Positions 12,125 to 23,376 of a stretch of DNA of 64,000 nucleotides are shown piece by piece. The stretch is from Immersiella caudata (lineage: Eukaryota; Ascomycota; Sordariomycetes; Sordariales; Lasiosphaeriaceae), in the NCBI GenBank assembly GCA_030512335.1, contig JAULSU010000005.1, positions 3,782,001 to 3,846,000 of the forward strand, given 5' to 3'. The notes under the pieces were generated by a model. The model ran no database searches, was not told where the DNA came from, and was given only the letters and a program-made list of their open reading frames with translations. Numbering within the stretch: the first letter of the stretch is position 1; the number at the start of each line of letters is the position of its first letter. The position numbers and the translations under genes are program-made.

Positions 12125-15100
12125 ATGACGAAGCTATCACAGCTCGTCGCTGCTGGCAGCCTCCTCTTAGCCGGCCTCGGAGCCGCGTCCGACGAACCCG
12201 AGCCAAAGCCATACACTCCCAAACATGAAGCCGGGCGCTGTGCGATACGGGGTAATTGCGGATCCAAGAGCCTCTTCGGCGGCCAACTACCCTGCGTCGA
12301 CAACAACCCCGCCGAAGAACCCGACGAGAAGCTCCGCCGGGAGCTTGTTGACCTCTGTGGCTCGAAATGGAGCACCGGCCCCGTATGCTGTCTTGCCGAG
12401 CAGGTCGCAACGCTCAAGAAGTCGTTCTCCACGCCAAACCAGATTCTGGCCGCATGCCCTGCGTGCAAGGACAACTTTTACAACCTCTTCTGCACATTTA
12501 CCTGCTCCCCGGACCAGTCGCTCTTCATCAATGTGACGAAAACGGTGGTCAAGAATGGGAAGACTTTAGTTACGGAGCTGGACCAACTAGTACATCCCGA
12601 CTACGGAACTGGCTTCTACGACAGCTGCAAGGATGTCAAGTTTGGCCCGACAAATTCGAGGGCGATGGACCTGATCGGCGGAGGGGCGAAAAACTACAGC
12701 CAGATGTTGACCTTCCTAGGCAAAGAGAGGCTAGGTGGTTCACCATTCCAGATCAACTTCCCGACGGAGTATTCGGAACCTGGGATGGGCGCTATTCCTG
12801 CGAAGGCCAGACAGTGCAACGACGAGGACCCGAACTTCCGCTGCGCCTGCGTTGACTGCGAGGCGACATGTCCGGCACTTCCCGACATCGAGCAGTCAGG
12901 GTCTTGCCATGTCGGAAAGTTGCCATGCCTGTCCTTCGCGTCTATCTTCGCCTATGGTGTGCTGCTGTTTACATCCATCGTCGGCGTCGCAGGCCATGTT
13001 GCCTGGAGGAGGCACGCGAAGCGGAGGAGTGAGCGCCTTCGCTTGCTGACTGACGCCGCCCCCAGCGACGACGAGGACGAAGGCGACCTGACGGAGAATG
13101 GGGCGATGTTCGATCGCCCGCAAAAGACGTATATCGTCAACACCTGGTGCGATGCCGCTTTCAGCCGACTGGGCCATGTTGCAGCTCGATTTCCAGGCAT
13201 CACCATCTTTACTAGCGTTCTCTTCGTTGTGGTGCTCAGCGCCGGATGGTTCCATTTCGAGATCGAGAAGGATCCTGCCCGTTTGTGGGTCAGTCCGACA
13301 TCCGCAGCCGCTGAGGAGAAGGCCTTCTTCGACTCCAACTTTGGGCCGTTCTACAGAGCTGAGAAAATCTTTCTTGTCAACGACACGAATCCTTCAGGTC
13401 CGGGGCCAGTTTTGAGCCGTGAAACGCTTATCTGGTGGATGGGCGTAGAGAAGAGCGTCCGCGAGCTTCGCGGCAAGCAGTGGGGCAGCACACTCGATGA
13501 TCTCTGCCTCAAACCTACTGGTGACGCCTGCGTTGTCCAGACCGTGTCGGCTTACTTTCAGGGCGAGCCCGGCCTTGTCGACGATGCGTGGCAAGAAACA
13601 CTACAGATGTGTGCGGACTCGCCGGTCGAATGCCGCCCCGACTACGGCCAACCTCTGGAGCCGAACATGATTCTCGGCGGGTACGAGTCCCATGCGGCAG
13701 ATGCAACTGCCATGACTGTCACCTGGGTGCTCAATAACTACCCCGAGGGATCCCCTGAGCTCGACAGGGCCATGGATTGGGAGGCGGTCATGAAGGCTCG
13801 CCTGCTCCAACTGCAAGACGAGGCGAAGGAGCGTGGGCTCCGCCTGTCTTTCTCAACAGAGATCAGCCTGGAAGAGGAGCTCAACAAGTCGACCAACACC
13901 GATGCCAAGATCATTGTTATCAGCTACATCATCATGTTTCTGTATGCGTCCATTGCCTTAGGATCCACAACACTGTCTGTCAGAGACTTTCTCAGGAACC
14001 CGGCGATCACCTTGGTCGAATCCAAGTTCACATTGGGCGTGGTTGGTATTCTGATCGTGCTGATGTCGATCACGTCTTCCATCGGCCTCTTTTCTTGGGC
14101 GGGCCTCAGAGCTACCCTGATCATCGTCGACGTGATTCCGTTTATTGTTCTCGCTGTCGGTGTTGACAACATCTTCCTGATTGTTCACGAATTCGAGCGA
14201 GTGAACATCAGCCACCCCGACGATGTCGTGGAGGTGAGGATATCCAAAGCACTGGGACGTATGGGGCCTTCTATCCTCTTCTCAGCCATCACTGAGACCA
14301 TCTCCTTTGCCCTGGGCGCCTTTGTTGGCATGCCTGCTGTCAGGAACTTTGCCATCTACGCAGCTGGCGCTGTGTTCATCAACGCCATCCTCCAGGTTAC
14401 CATGTTCATCTCGGTCCTGACCCTCAATCAGATCAGGGCTGAGGATTCCCGAGCGGATTGCTTTCCCTGCGTCCAAGTCAAGTCGGCGAGGATCCACCTG
14501 AGCAGTTCTAATGGAACCGGTGCTCGTTTCTACGAAGCGCCCGAGGAGAGCTGGTTGCAACAATTTATCCACAAGACGTACGCGCCGTGGCTGCTTGGCA
14601 AGAAGACCAAGGCAGTTGTCGTTATGGTGTTCCTCGGCATTTTTGCGGCCGGTGTTGCTTTGGTGCCCGAAATTGAGCTCGGACTGGATCAGCGCGTCGC
14701 CATTCCCGATGATTCGTATCTCATTCCGTATTTCAACGACCTGTACGACTATTTCGATGCTGGTCCGCCTGTCTACTTCGTGACGCGCGAATTCAACGGC
14801 ACGCAGAGAAAACAGCAGGAGGAAGTATGTGCTCGTTACAGCACTTGCGAGCAAATGTCGCTCACCAACATCCTCGAGCAAGAGAGGAAGCGTGCAGACG
14901 TCTCGTACATCTCCTCGCCAACCGCAAGCTGGCTCGACGATCTCTTCCAGTGGCTTGATCCCGTAAACAAGAACTGCTGCGTGGAATGGGGTAAGCCTTG
15001 CCTTGCGGGGCGTCGCAACGGCACCCGCACTCTGGCTGGGTTGCCGGAAGGCGATGAGTTCATCCACTACGTGAACAAATTCCTCAAGAGTCCAACCACC

Positions 15101-15958
15101 GAGATATGCCCTCTGGGCGGCCTAGCATCATACGGCTCGGCCGTCGTGGTTGACTCGGAGCGAGACACGATTTCCGCCAGTCATTTCCGCACCGCTCACT
15201 CGCCGCTTCGCAGTCAGGATGATTTCATCAAGTCGTATGCCTCGGCCCGGCGGATTTCCAAAGTCATCAGCGACAACACAGGCCTGGATGTCTTCCCATA
15301 CAGCGTTTTCTATGTATTTTTCGACCAATACGCCACCATTATTTCCCTGACTGGCGCTTTGCTGGGCTCCGCTGTCGGGATCATCTTTCTCGTTTCAACG
15401 GCTCTTCTCGGTTCGGTTGTGACAGCAGCTGTAGTCGCGGCCACAGTTGTTATGGTGATTGTCGACATCATTGGCGCTATGGCGGTGATGGGAGTCTCGC
15501 TGAACGCCGTCTCTCTCGTCAACCTCATCATCTGCGTCGGCATCGCCGTCGAGTTTTGCGCCCACATCGCGCGGGCATTCATGTTCCCGTCGCGGAAGTT
15601 CATGGAACGTGTTAGGAATCGCTTCCGTGGCCGGGACGCCCGAGCCTGGACCGCTCTCACCAATGTTGGTGGTAGCGTTTTCTCCGGTATCACTGTCACT
15701 AAGATCCTGGGCGTCACGGTGCTCGCGTTCACGCGAAGCAAGATCTTTGAAATTTACTACTTCCGGGTGTGGGTGGCGCTGGTTGTCTTTGCTGCGAGCC
15801 ATGCCCTTGTGTTCCTGCCGGTTGCTCTTTCGCTGTTCGGCGGGGAGGGTTACGTTGACCCTGAGAGCGACGGGAGCCTCGAGGAGGATCTCGCAGCGAG
15901 ACGGTATCGCGCCTTGATGCCTGATGGAGATGTCACGGATTCAGATGATGGATTCTAG
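12125..15958 (+). CDS. ncr1: NPC1/Ncr1-family intracellular sterol transporter
   Basis: This uninterrupted 1,277-residue ORF opens with a signal peptide (residues 1-21), then a Cys-rich NPC1 N-terminal domain (CAIRGNCG, CPACKDNFYNLFC, CACVDCEATCP). The first membrane segment is near 275-295. A sterol-sensing domain of five membrane helices spans about 592-760 (start TNTDAKIIVISYI). A second lumenal loop and a C-terminal helix bundle of RND type follow, ending in a short acidic tail (TDSDDGF). Length and order match fungal Ncr1 and human NPC1, which move sterol across the glycocalyx into the vacuolar or lysosomal membrane, receiving it from NPC2. Absence of introns over 3.8 kb is notable next to the multi-exon neighbours. 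The start is the first ATG, directly followed by the signal peptide. Confidence 0.95.
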   Translation: MTKLSQLVAAGSLLLAGLGAASDEPEPKPYTPKHEAGRCAIRGNCGSKSLFGGQLPCVDNNPAEEPDEKLRRELVDLCGSKWSTGPVCCLAEQVATLKKSFSTPNQILAACPACKDNFYNLFCTFTCSPDQSLFINVTKTVVKNGKTLVTELDQLVHPDYGTGFYDSCKDVKFGPTNSRAMDLIGGGAKNYSQMLTFLGKERLGGSPFQINFPTEYSEPGMGAIPAKARQCNDEDPNFRCACVDCEATCPALPDIEQSGSCHVGKLPCLSFASIFAYGVLLFTSIVGVAGHVAWRRHAKRRSERLRLLTDAAPSDDEDEGDLTENGAMFDRPQKTYIVNTWCDAAFSRLGHVAARFPGITIFTSVLFVVVLSAGWFHFEIEKDPARLWVSPTSAAAEEKAFFDSNFGPFYRAEKIFLVNDTNPSGPGPVLSRETLIWWMGVEKSVRELRGKQWGSTLDDLCLKPTGDACVVQTVSAYFQGEPGLVDDAWQETLQMCADSPVECRPDYGQPLEPNMILGGYESHAADATAMTVTWVLNNYPEGSPELDRAMDWEAVMKARLLQLQDEAKERGLRLSFSTEISLEEELNKSTNTDAKIIVISYIIMFLYASIALGSTTLSVRDFLRNPAITLVESKFTLGVVGILIVLMSITSSIGLFSWAGLRATLIIVDVIPFIVLAVGVDNIFLIVHEFERVNISHPDDVVEVRISKALGRMGPSILFSAITETISFALGAFVGMPAVRNFAIYAAGAVFINAILQVTMFISVLTLNQIRAEDSRADCFPCVQVKSARIHLSSSNGTGARFYEAPEESWLQQFIHKTYAPWLLGKKTKAVVVMVFLGIFAAGVALVPEIELGLDQRVAIPDDSYLIPYFNDLYDYFDAGPPVYFVTREFNGTQRKQQEEVCARYSTCEQMSLTNILEQERKRADVSYISSPTASWLDDLFQWLDPVNKNCCVEWGKPCLAGRRNGTRTLAGLPEGDEFIHYVNKFLKSPTTEICPLGGLASYGSAVVVDSERDTISASHFRTAHSPLRSQDDFIKSYASARRISKVISDNTGLDVFPYSVFYVFFDQYATIISLTGALLGSAVGIIFLVSTALLGSVVTAAVVAATVVMVIVDIIGAMAVMGVSLNAVSLVNLIICVGIAVEFCAHIARAFMFPSRKFMERVRNRFRGRDARAWTALTNVGGSVFSGITVTKILGVTVLAFTRSKIFEIYYFRVWVALVVFAASHALVFLPVALSLFGGEGYVDPESDGSLEEDLAARRYRALMPDGDVTDSDDGF

Positions 15959-18493
15959 GAGGAGGGAACGATTGCGAGCATCAGTGCGAACGCCGATCTG
16001 CAGGCTAGATATCAAGTCTACCGTCACTCCTCTCCAGACGAGGGCTTCGTTTCTTGGCCGGAGGGATGGCATTTCTCGCCGCCAACTATACCAGGAGGAA
16101 CTTAGGAAGCTTAACGGAGTTCAAGACTAAGGGATCGTGGCTAGCGAAGCATTACGTGCACACACAGTCCGGGGCGGAACGGGATGGGTTGGGGTGCTTT
16201 CAGGCAGCGTTGTGCTTTACATGTGTTTGTGTTGTGCTTTTTACTACTGTACGGAGTATCAGGAGGTTGAAATAGGCTGTAACACTTAGCTTTGGAAATA
16301 GTCTTTGATAGAGAGAACGGAGTGCAGTCCAGCGGCTGGTGGTGAGATAAGGAACACACATTTCCGTCTTCGCGAGTGGATCCAAATCCGAGAGGAACGA
16401 TTATTGTGGTTCGTATTCCACGGCAAGCCGGAAACTTCTCCATGGGGAAGTTGGGCAAGAGTTGGCGGCGTCCCCGCAACTCTAGCTTCAGACACAACGA
16501 CGGAGAGGGTTGAGCCCCTCTGCTTTCGTTTGTCTCGATGTTGACTGGTGTTGTTCCAGGAGTCGGCTCTTGGTCACGTGAGCCGATGAACCCGAGAAAG
16601 TCCCGACAGAACGGAGATCGATTTCAGTGGCAACGAAACAATACCACCTGGTTTCGGCACATGGAAACGGCAGTTACAGGAACATTTTCTCCCTCTACTT
16701 CTTCCAGAATAATGATCATTACGAGCAGGAGCCCGAAACAGGGCCAGGCCTGCAAATAATTCTGCCATTTCTTGTCTGCTCATCCGCGCAAGCGGCCTGC
16801 GTTGACTGAACGAGGAACGGAAACCTCGGGGGCCGAGTCCCGGCTCTCGTCGCACAAGACCTTTTTCCACAGCAGCCACAAGCGCAAACGTAGCGGGAAG
16901 CGCCTGCCACAGCGAGGCCAGACCGATCAGCCGACAAGTTGAATTCCCCCGACCGACCCCGCGCCCCGCCCCGGAACTGGAGCCCGTGCATGCATTGGCA
17001 TGCGTTCTTCTCCAACACGTTGAGAGGAAGGGGGTATCCTTGCTTGGCCACGCATGGCGATTCTCGGATCGGCGCTGCGAGCTGGTCGCGCATCATCGGT
17101 ATTTGGGTTTTGGATGTGCACCTTTCAGACGAACGCATCAGGAGGGACGGGGATGGGCTCTGCTTTGGGGACTAAGGCCGTCTCGGCACGGTGTTGCTCG
17201 CTCGTTCTTTTTTAACCGGAGTAGAAAGGAGAACGGCACACGGTACACACAGAGGACGACCTTGAGTGCCTGGCGCATACAACGTTGTAATCCTCATGAC
17301 GGCGGGATGCGCGTGGGCAAGAAGTAGCGACGTGCTTGTAGGGTACAACAACTCCCTCTCTCATTCGGCTGGGCCGCCGACCGCTGATGCGGCGTCGATT
17401 GGACGTGACATCTGCCGATCGATGCTGAGCGGTATCGTGCGCCCTCCCCCTCACTGCGCACCTTGGTGCCCCACCACCCTGGCACCGGCAATGCTAATCC
17501 TCAGCTCTCGCAGCTGGAAGGAGCAGCTCGCCGCGGAGCCTGCCACGCTTTTCTTTCGGCCAAGGCCCGCCGCTCCAAGCTCCGGCGTGGGGCACCCCCA
17601 TCCGTGTGCCCCTTTCACCTCGGCCGCTTACATCCTTGAACGTCGACATTTGGCCAGCCCTGCCATGTTGCGCCTGGCCGTGGGTAACCGCCACCGCATC
17701 GCCCCTAGCTACCCCAGGTGGAGGTCGAGGGGGTCATGACGCAGACTCACGGACAGCAGGCCCGGCATGGGGCATCCCCCTTCCCTTTCCGGTTGAGGAC
17801 CAGCCCGCTGCCAGTCCCAGTCGCGTAAGCAAACACGAGTCTCGGGACATCTTTGGCGAACCCGGGAATCTCAGTAGCAGCAACCAGCAGCCACCATGAC
17901 CAAGACCAAAATCTTGCCAAACTGGCCCTAGCAGCCCATGCAATATCCATCCCGTCTTCGTGGGCAGCCCGGGTACATCTGTCAGTGTGCAGGGTCGCGG
18001 GCCACAGGCTCGCGCCATGTTTGCCTCACCGGGACGGACTGGGGAGGGGTGTGGGCTCCTCTAAATAGATCGGCTAAGCAGAGGAAGGTATGTTATTGTA
18101 GGTAGGTAGAGTAGCAAAGCAGGTAGTTGGAGCTACCGACGGTGGGAACGGACAGCAGCACCCACTTGCCCTGTTTCTTTTACCCTAGCTGGCAGTCTCC
18201 TTCTCGGCATTGTGGGCATGGCAGAAGGCCAAACGAACTCCCGAGCGTGTGTGGAGGGGGATGGTAAGGAGTGGTTGGTTCTGACCCTCCCGAGGGGCAA
18301 GTCACAGAGTACATAACCGTTATCACTTACACCACTACTACCCTCTTCCCTCGCCCGCCTCTTCTTCTTCCTTTCGGGACACGCACATGTCACACCCTTT
18401 TCCTAGCCTCCTCCTGCTCAACTTCCCCGGAGGACGTTAACCTCGGTTCGGGACGTGACATCCCCCTTTTTCAACAAAAGAAGGAACGGAAAG
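15959..18493. other. Long intergenic region (2.5 kb)
   Basis: This is the 3' flank of the sterol transporter and 5' flank of the P450. ORFs up to 157 residues occur on both strands but are low-complexity, Pro/Arg-rich and unlike conserved proteins. A TACGGAGTA motif is at about 16250. Repeated GTAGGTAGGTAG near 18098-18112 and CT-rich DNA at 18340-18400 lie close to the P450 start. No RNA gene was recognised. Confidence 0.45.
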
Positions 18494-20280
18494 ATGATCT
18501 TGGATCAGATAGTCCTCGTTGTGGTGCAGCACTGGCTGGTGGTGGTGTCGGCGTTGGTGGTGTCCTGGCTACTGAGGAATCGGTACAGCAAGGGTCTGAA
18601 CAAGTATCCAGGGCCGTCCCTGGCGAGTCTGACGGACTGGTGGCGTTTCATCGATGTGTACAGACAGCGGCCGGAGCAGACGCATATTGCGCTGCACAAG
18701 AAGTATGGGCCTGTTGTAAGGCTTGGGCCGAACGCTCTCTCCTTTTCGGACCCCGATGCGCTCAAGACCATTTACGGTCTCAACAAGGGGTTTATCAAGG
18801 TAAGTGATGAGTCTGTGTTATCGCTGCAGCCAAGGGTTCTAACAACTTGATAGTCCGACTTTTACGTCGTCCAGCAGTCCGTGGTCAAGGGGCACAGCTT
18901 GCAATCGCTCTTCAGCACCACCGACAATGACTTCCACATGCAGTTCCGCCGCTGCGTCAACTCGGCGTTTGCCATGTCGGCGCTGGTTCAGTATGAGCCC
19001 TTTGTGGACAACACGACCAAACTGTTTCTGAAGCAGACGGAGAAGCTGTTCATCACCAACCCCGAGAAGTGCGACTTCACGCGATGGCTGCAGTTCTACG
19101 CCTTTGATGTCATTGGCGAGATCACGTACAGCAAGCGGCACGGCTTCATCGAGAAGAACGAGGACATCGACGGTATCGTGGCCTACCTAACCAAGCTGTT
19201 CCTCTACGTCGCCCCCATCGGCCAGATCCCCATCCTCGACCGCCTCATCCTCAAGAACCCCATCTACCTCAAGCTCTCCCAATGGGGCTTCATCGACGCC
19301 ACCTTCCCCGTCGCCCGCTTCGCCCGCGCCCGCATGGCTGAGCGCCTCGAGTCCGACTCGGCAGCCTCGTCTGAGAAGAAGCCCCTTCTCCCCACCTCAG
19401 AGAAAGCCCCGGTCGTCAAATCCCCCGACCTCCTCTCCAAGTTCCTCGCCGCGCGCGAGGCCCGCCCCGACTTCATGACCGACACCCTCGTCCAGACCAT
19501 GGCCGTCTCCATGGCCTTTGCCGGCTCCGAAACCACCGCCATCTCCCTCTCCGCCGTCTTCTACTACCTGCTCAAGAACCCCGCCGCCCTGGCCTCCCTC
19601 CGCGCCGAGATCGACGAGGCTGCTCGCGAGGGCCGCTTCAGCGACTACGAAACCGGCCTCGTCACCTGGCACGAGTCGCAGACCCTCCCCTACCTCGACG
19701 CCGCCGTCAAGGAAGCTTTCCGTCTGCATCCCGCCCCGGGTCTGCCCATGGAGCGCATCGTACCTCAGGGGGGTCTCGAAATCGCGGGTCATCACGTCCC
19801 GGGTGGCACGATCGTCGGGTGCTCTGCTTGGGTGGTTCATCGGAACGAGGAGATTTTCGGCGAGGATGTGGAAGCGTTCCGGCCGGAGAGGTGGATCCCT
19901 GGCCAGGGCGAGGGCGAGGAGCAGCGCGTCAAGGTTATGAATGGGACCATGTTGCAGTTCGGGATGGGGAGTCGGACGTGCATTGGGAAGAATATTAGTC
20001 TGTTGGAGATTTATAAGTTGGTGCCTTCCATGTTGAGGCGGTTTGAGGTACGTTTATCTCCTTTCTTTCTTCCTACGTTTTTTTGTCAGTTTGGAGGGCC
20101 GCGTTGAAAATGGTTCAAGAACTAACATATACGACTGGACAGATCGAATTCGACGATCCGAATCAGGAATGGGAGATTGTGAATGCGTGGTTTGTCAAGC
20201 AGAACAACTTCACTACGAGGTTCAAGCTGCGGGAACTGGTGAAGCCACGGGAGGGTGTTGTACCTGTGAAAGCGCATTAA
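18494..20280 (+). CDS. Cytochrome P450 monooxygenase, pisatin-demethylase-like
   Basis: Three exons (18494-18799, 18854-20047, 20143-20280) encode 545 residues; both introns are GT-AG and phase 0. An N-terminal membrane anchor (residues 4-25, Val/Leu-rich) is followed by the basic-Pro hinge NKYPGPSLASL. The I-helix oxygen-binding motif is AGSETT, the K-helix ExxR is EAFR, the aromatic-PERF region is FRPERW, and the haem-thiolate loop is FGMGSRTCIGKN with the cysteine ligand. All catalytic motifs are intact. Overall style resembles the pisatin-demethylase-type fungal P450s (CYP57 and relatives). The substrate is unknown. An upstream in-frame ATG at 18464 would add 10 residues; 18494 places the anchor at the N-terminus. 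It converges with a flavin oxidoreductase gene 376 bases away. Confidence 0.92.
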
Positions 20281-20656
20281 AAGGGGGGGGGGGGGGGTTG
20301 GCGCGCGTGTATTGCTTTGTCAATCTATTTAAGGAAGCAGCGCACGCGGTGGACGTAATCTGGGACGGAAGGGGTTGGGATGTAGTATGGAGGTGGAATC
20401 TGTGCTAAATGCATTGTTGACATCCTTTTGACCCCGTAGGGATCCGTGAGTATGCTGCCATTTTGAGAATGCGTTCTTGTGCTATATCCTGCGTCAGTCT
20501 CACTTGACGTGCAACTTTCACTCTCATATGACCTTTACAGACGCACAGAACCAGTTTGGTGCATCCAAGTGATTCCGACTCAGAGGATGGCAACGGACAA
20601 CACGTGAATGGCTTTCCTTAATTGTTTCTATTCAACAATTATTACAAATCAAGGGC
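20281..20656. other. Convergent intergenic spacer with poly-G run
   Basis: This 376-base spacer between the convergent P450 and oxidoreductase genes begins with an uninterrupted run of about 15 G directly after the P450 stop codon. No ORF of interest is present. It probably holds both 3' UTRs. The exact length of the G run may be unreliable. Confidence 0.6.
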
Positions 20657-22145
20657 TCACTTCCACTCGAACTCATTCCTCAAGCCCTCCACCCCGCTCC
20701 TATCCCCTTCATCCAAATATCCACATATCCTACCTTCGGGATCCCACTTCTTCCTTACTTCCTTGAGGCGCTTTCCAGCCCCCTCGCTCCAGAATTTGGT
20801 TCTCCTTGCCTGGAAATCTGCATCGCCTAGGTAGCTTCCAACCGACGACCTCTCTAGCGTTTTCATGGAGTTGCGTACCCAGCCTACGCAGCTCTCATCT
20901 TCCGCTTCATCCTCCCACACGGCATACAACGAGACATAGTAGTCGCTCTGCAAAGAAAGCGCCATATCAGGTAGCTGTCTCCGCGACGTTGGGTTCATAG
21001 CGAACCACAGCGCAGCCGACTGCTTGGACGGCAACGAGGTAAAAGCTGGTTCCAACAAGGCCGGGAGGTCAGCAACTTCATTCGAAACGTACACGTTGTC
21101 AACGCAGTACCGGTGATCTTCGGGATTTGCTTGCGTCTGCATAGCGTACTGCGTGTCGAGGTCCGTCTCCTCGCAGTCAATGGTCATGATGGGGGTAACA
21201 GTGTCCGGGATGGTGTCGATAAGAGCGGCAAGGGCGATTTGCGCCGCCTCGTGAGTAGGTTGAAAGGTAAGAAAGTTGGCGAGGACCATGGGAGACTCAA
21301 ATTCGTCGATCGCGAAGTGGGACGTTACGACAACGATCTCAGTCAGGGGGTCTGCAGAAAGGGCAGCGGCGGATACCCAGCGGAGGACGGCCTGGAAGTC
21401 GGAGAGCAGGAAGAAGTAGAGAGACTGGTAGAGGGTATCAAGGGGGCGAGTCTGGAGATGGAAGCGGGTGACGATGGCGGGAAAGCCGGGACCGGCTCCC
21501 CGAGCGGCCCAGAAGAGGTCTGGGTTGGTGGTTGCTGAGCAGTGCAGCTGCTTTGCGTCGGCGGTGACAACGTCGATGCCGACGATAGCTTCGCAGGCCC
21601 AACCCCTGGGCATGGTCAGTGATTGGGGGTCATGATGAAGGTCGAGACTCAGGAGCTTACCAGTTCTTGCAGTTCCAACCCATGCCGCCCTGGAGCAGGA
21701 ATCCGCCGAGGGCAACATCGGGACAGTGGCCGCCGGGAAACCAACGGGGCCGCCCATCCTCAGCATCGACCTTCTCGGCCAGAAAATCGTTCAGCTCGCG
21801 GCCAGAGGCGCTCGGAGGAGCTGAGACAATCTTGGTGGTCGGATCGTAGCTGAACTCGCCGCCCCACTCGCCCTCCTTCTGGTCAAGGTAAATCAGGTCG
21901 ACCAGCACCGCGCCATGCCTCACACTCCACGCAGCCCAGCTGTGGCCGCCGCTGCGCACACTGACGCGAGTGTTGTGTTTTTTTGCGAATTCAACACAAG
22001 CCACGACATCAGCCGCCGTCTCGGCCTCGCACACGGCGAACGGCACCCGTGATGTATCGCGCCGCCGGTTGAAGATATGGCGGCCCCACACGGCATCATC
22101 GAAGTCGGCCGCATCTGTGGCGTCGCGGGTTTTGATCACCGCCAT
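20657..22145 (-). CDS. FAD-linked oxidoreductase, berberine-bridge-enzyme-like
   Basis: Two exons (21661-22145 and 20657-21605) joined across a 55-base GT-AG intron encode 477 residues. The FAD-binding part has RSGGHSWAAWS (His68) and FPGGHCPDVALGGF (Cys141); these match the His and Cys that hold FAD by two covalent bonds in the BBE/GOOX family. A BBE-like C-terminus follows (WDPEGRICGYLDEG). No signal peptide is visible, so it is probably cytosolic, unlike many secreted relatives. An upstream in-frame ATG at 22235 would add 30 residues (VPAAGCPVKELQW...); I prefer 22145 because the conserved N-terminal helix begins just after it. Such enzymes oxidise alcohols, sugars or secondary-metabolite intermediates. 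A shared pathway with the adjacent P450 is only inference. Confidence 0.88.
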
Positions 22146-22620
22146 ATTTTTGGCCTTCTGAGAGCAAGTATGTTGCTGGATGAATTTTGCCCACTGAAGC
22201 TCCTTGACAGGACAGCCTGCTGCTGGGACCTGCATCTGTTATGCAGCTTTGAGGAAGGAACCTCCTTGATTTTCCCCGCTTCCCAACATTGGATGCAAGG
22301 GACCCACCCCACCGGTTTCTACACTACACCCCGAAATGTGTTTGGTTCTTCGCCGCTGGCGCCCGGCAATGAGACGGGCTTGGTATGCCGGGTTCGTTGG
22401 TGACAAATGCCGTGTAACTGCGCCACAACTGGGCCGACACCGACTGACTGACTACGGCAACATTCCTACCTTCCCAAATAAGGCTGTAATACGGCTCAAC
22501 ATTTAACCCCTAAACTCTTTTAAAAACACCACAACCCTCACTCCTACATCCACGCTCCCACCCAGTCCCCAGCTTCCAATCCCCTTACCGCTCCAGCAAC
22601 CCAAACAAGAACATCCCAAA
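22146..22620. promoter_or_regulatory. Divergent promoter region, oxidoreductase and GNAT genes
   Basis: The 475 bases between two divergent start codons must contain both promoters. The 5' flank of the GNAT gene (22500-22620) is strikingly C- and A-rich. No specific operator is recognised. If the oxidoreductase starts at 22235 the spacer is 385 bases. Confidence 0.45.
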
Positions 22621-23376
22621 ATGTCCCTCCCCCCATCCCCTCCCCTTCCTCCCGCCTCCTACTCCCTCGTCAACACAAGTCTCCCCGCTCTCCCCCTTCC
22701 TCCCAACTCCTCCCGCCCTCCCATCCTGACCCCACGCCTCCTCCTCCGCCCCCTCCTCCCCACCGACCTCCCCGCCCTCTTCACCCTCCGCTCACAACCC
22801 TCCGTAATGGCCAACAACCCCCAAGGCCGCCCCGACGCCTCCGCGTCTGAATCCCTCCCCCATCTCAACCGCTTCCTTCCTCCCAACGATGTCTCAACTT
22901 ACAATTTTGCCATCTGCCTTCGGGATCGCCCTGATGAGATGATTGGTCTAGGGGGGTGCCATCGTCTAGATGTAACTTCGTTGTTTGGATGGCCTGTGGT
23001 GGGGTACCAGTTGAGAGAGGAGTATTGGGGACGGGGATTGGCGACGGAGTTTTTGAAGGCTTGGTTGGAGGCTTGGGGGAAGTTGCCTAGGGAGAATGTG
23101 GAGAGGAGGGTGCACCCGGCGACGGTGGTGCCGGTGTCGGCGTCGGGGGGGGAGGGGGATTGTGCTGAGGTGGGGGCGGTTACGGTAGCAGAGGAAGTGC
23201 TGAGCTCATGGGTGTTGAGTGACAACGTTGCAAGTCAGAGGGTGTTGGAAAAGGGTGGGATGGAGTTGTGTTTGGTGCAGAGGGAGAAGGATTTGCGGGA
23301 CCAGGGTAAAGAGGTGGAGTTGAGGGTGTACCGGTACTCTGCGGGGAGGAAGAGAGAAGGGGAAAGAAGGGTGTAG
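22621..23376 (+). CDS. GNAT-family N-acetyltransferase (RimJ/RimL type)
   Basis: A single exon encodes 251 residues. After a Pro/Ser-rich N-terminus comes LTPRLLLRPLLPTD, the usual opening of RimJ/RimL-like acetyltransferases. The acetyl-CoA-binding region is EEYWGRGLATEFLKAW, and the late motif LSDNVASQRVLEKGGM matches the N-x-x-S-x-x-V-x-x-K-x-G helix. A roughly 60-residue insert (REN...TVAEEV) separates the two parts, longer than in bacterial members but usual in fungal ones. The substrate (protein, amine or small molecule) cannot be deduced. The first 300 bases are pyrimidine-rich and the last 350 purine-rich on the coding strand. Confidence 0.85.
   Translation: MSLPPSPPLPPASYSLVNTSLPALPLPPNSSRPPILTPRLLLRPLLPTDLPALFTLRSQPSVMANNPQGRPDASASESLPHLNRFLPPNDVSTYNFAICLRDRPDEMIGLGGCHRLDVTSLFGWPVVGYQLREEYWGRGLATEFLKAWLEAWGKLPRENVERRVHPATVVPVSASGGEGDCAEVGAVTVAEEVLSSWVLSDNVASQRVLEKGGMELCLVQREKDLRDQGKEVELRVYRYSAGRKREGERRV

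Noticed and set aside
17266..17739. A 157-codon plus-strand ORF upstream of the P450
   Set aside because: Does not open with a convincing ATG context and reads as Pro/Arg/Ser low-complexity sequence.
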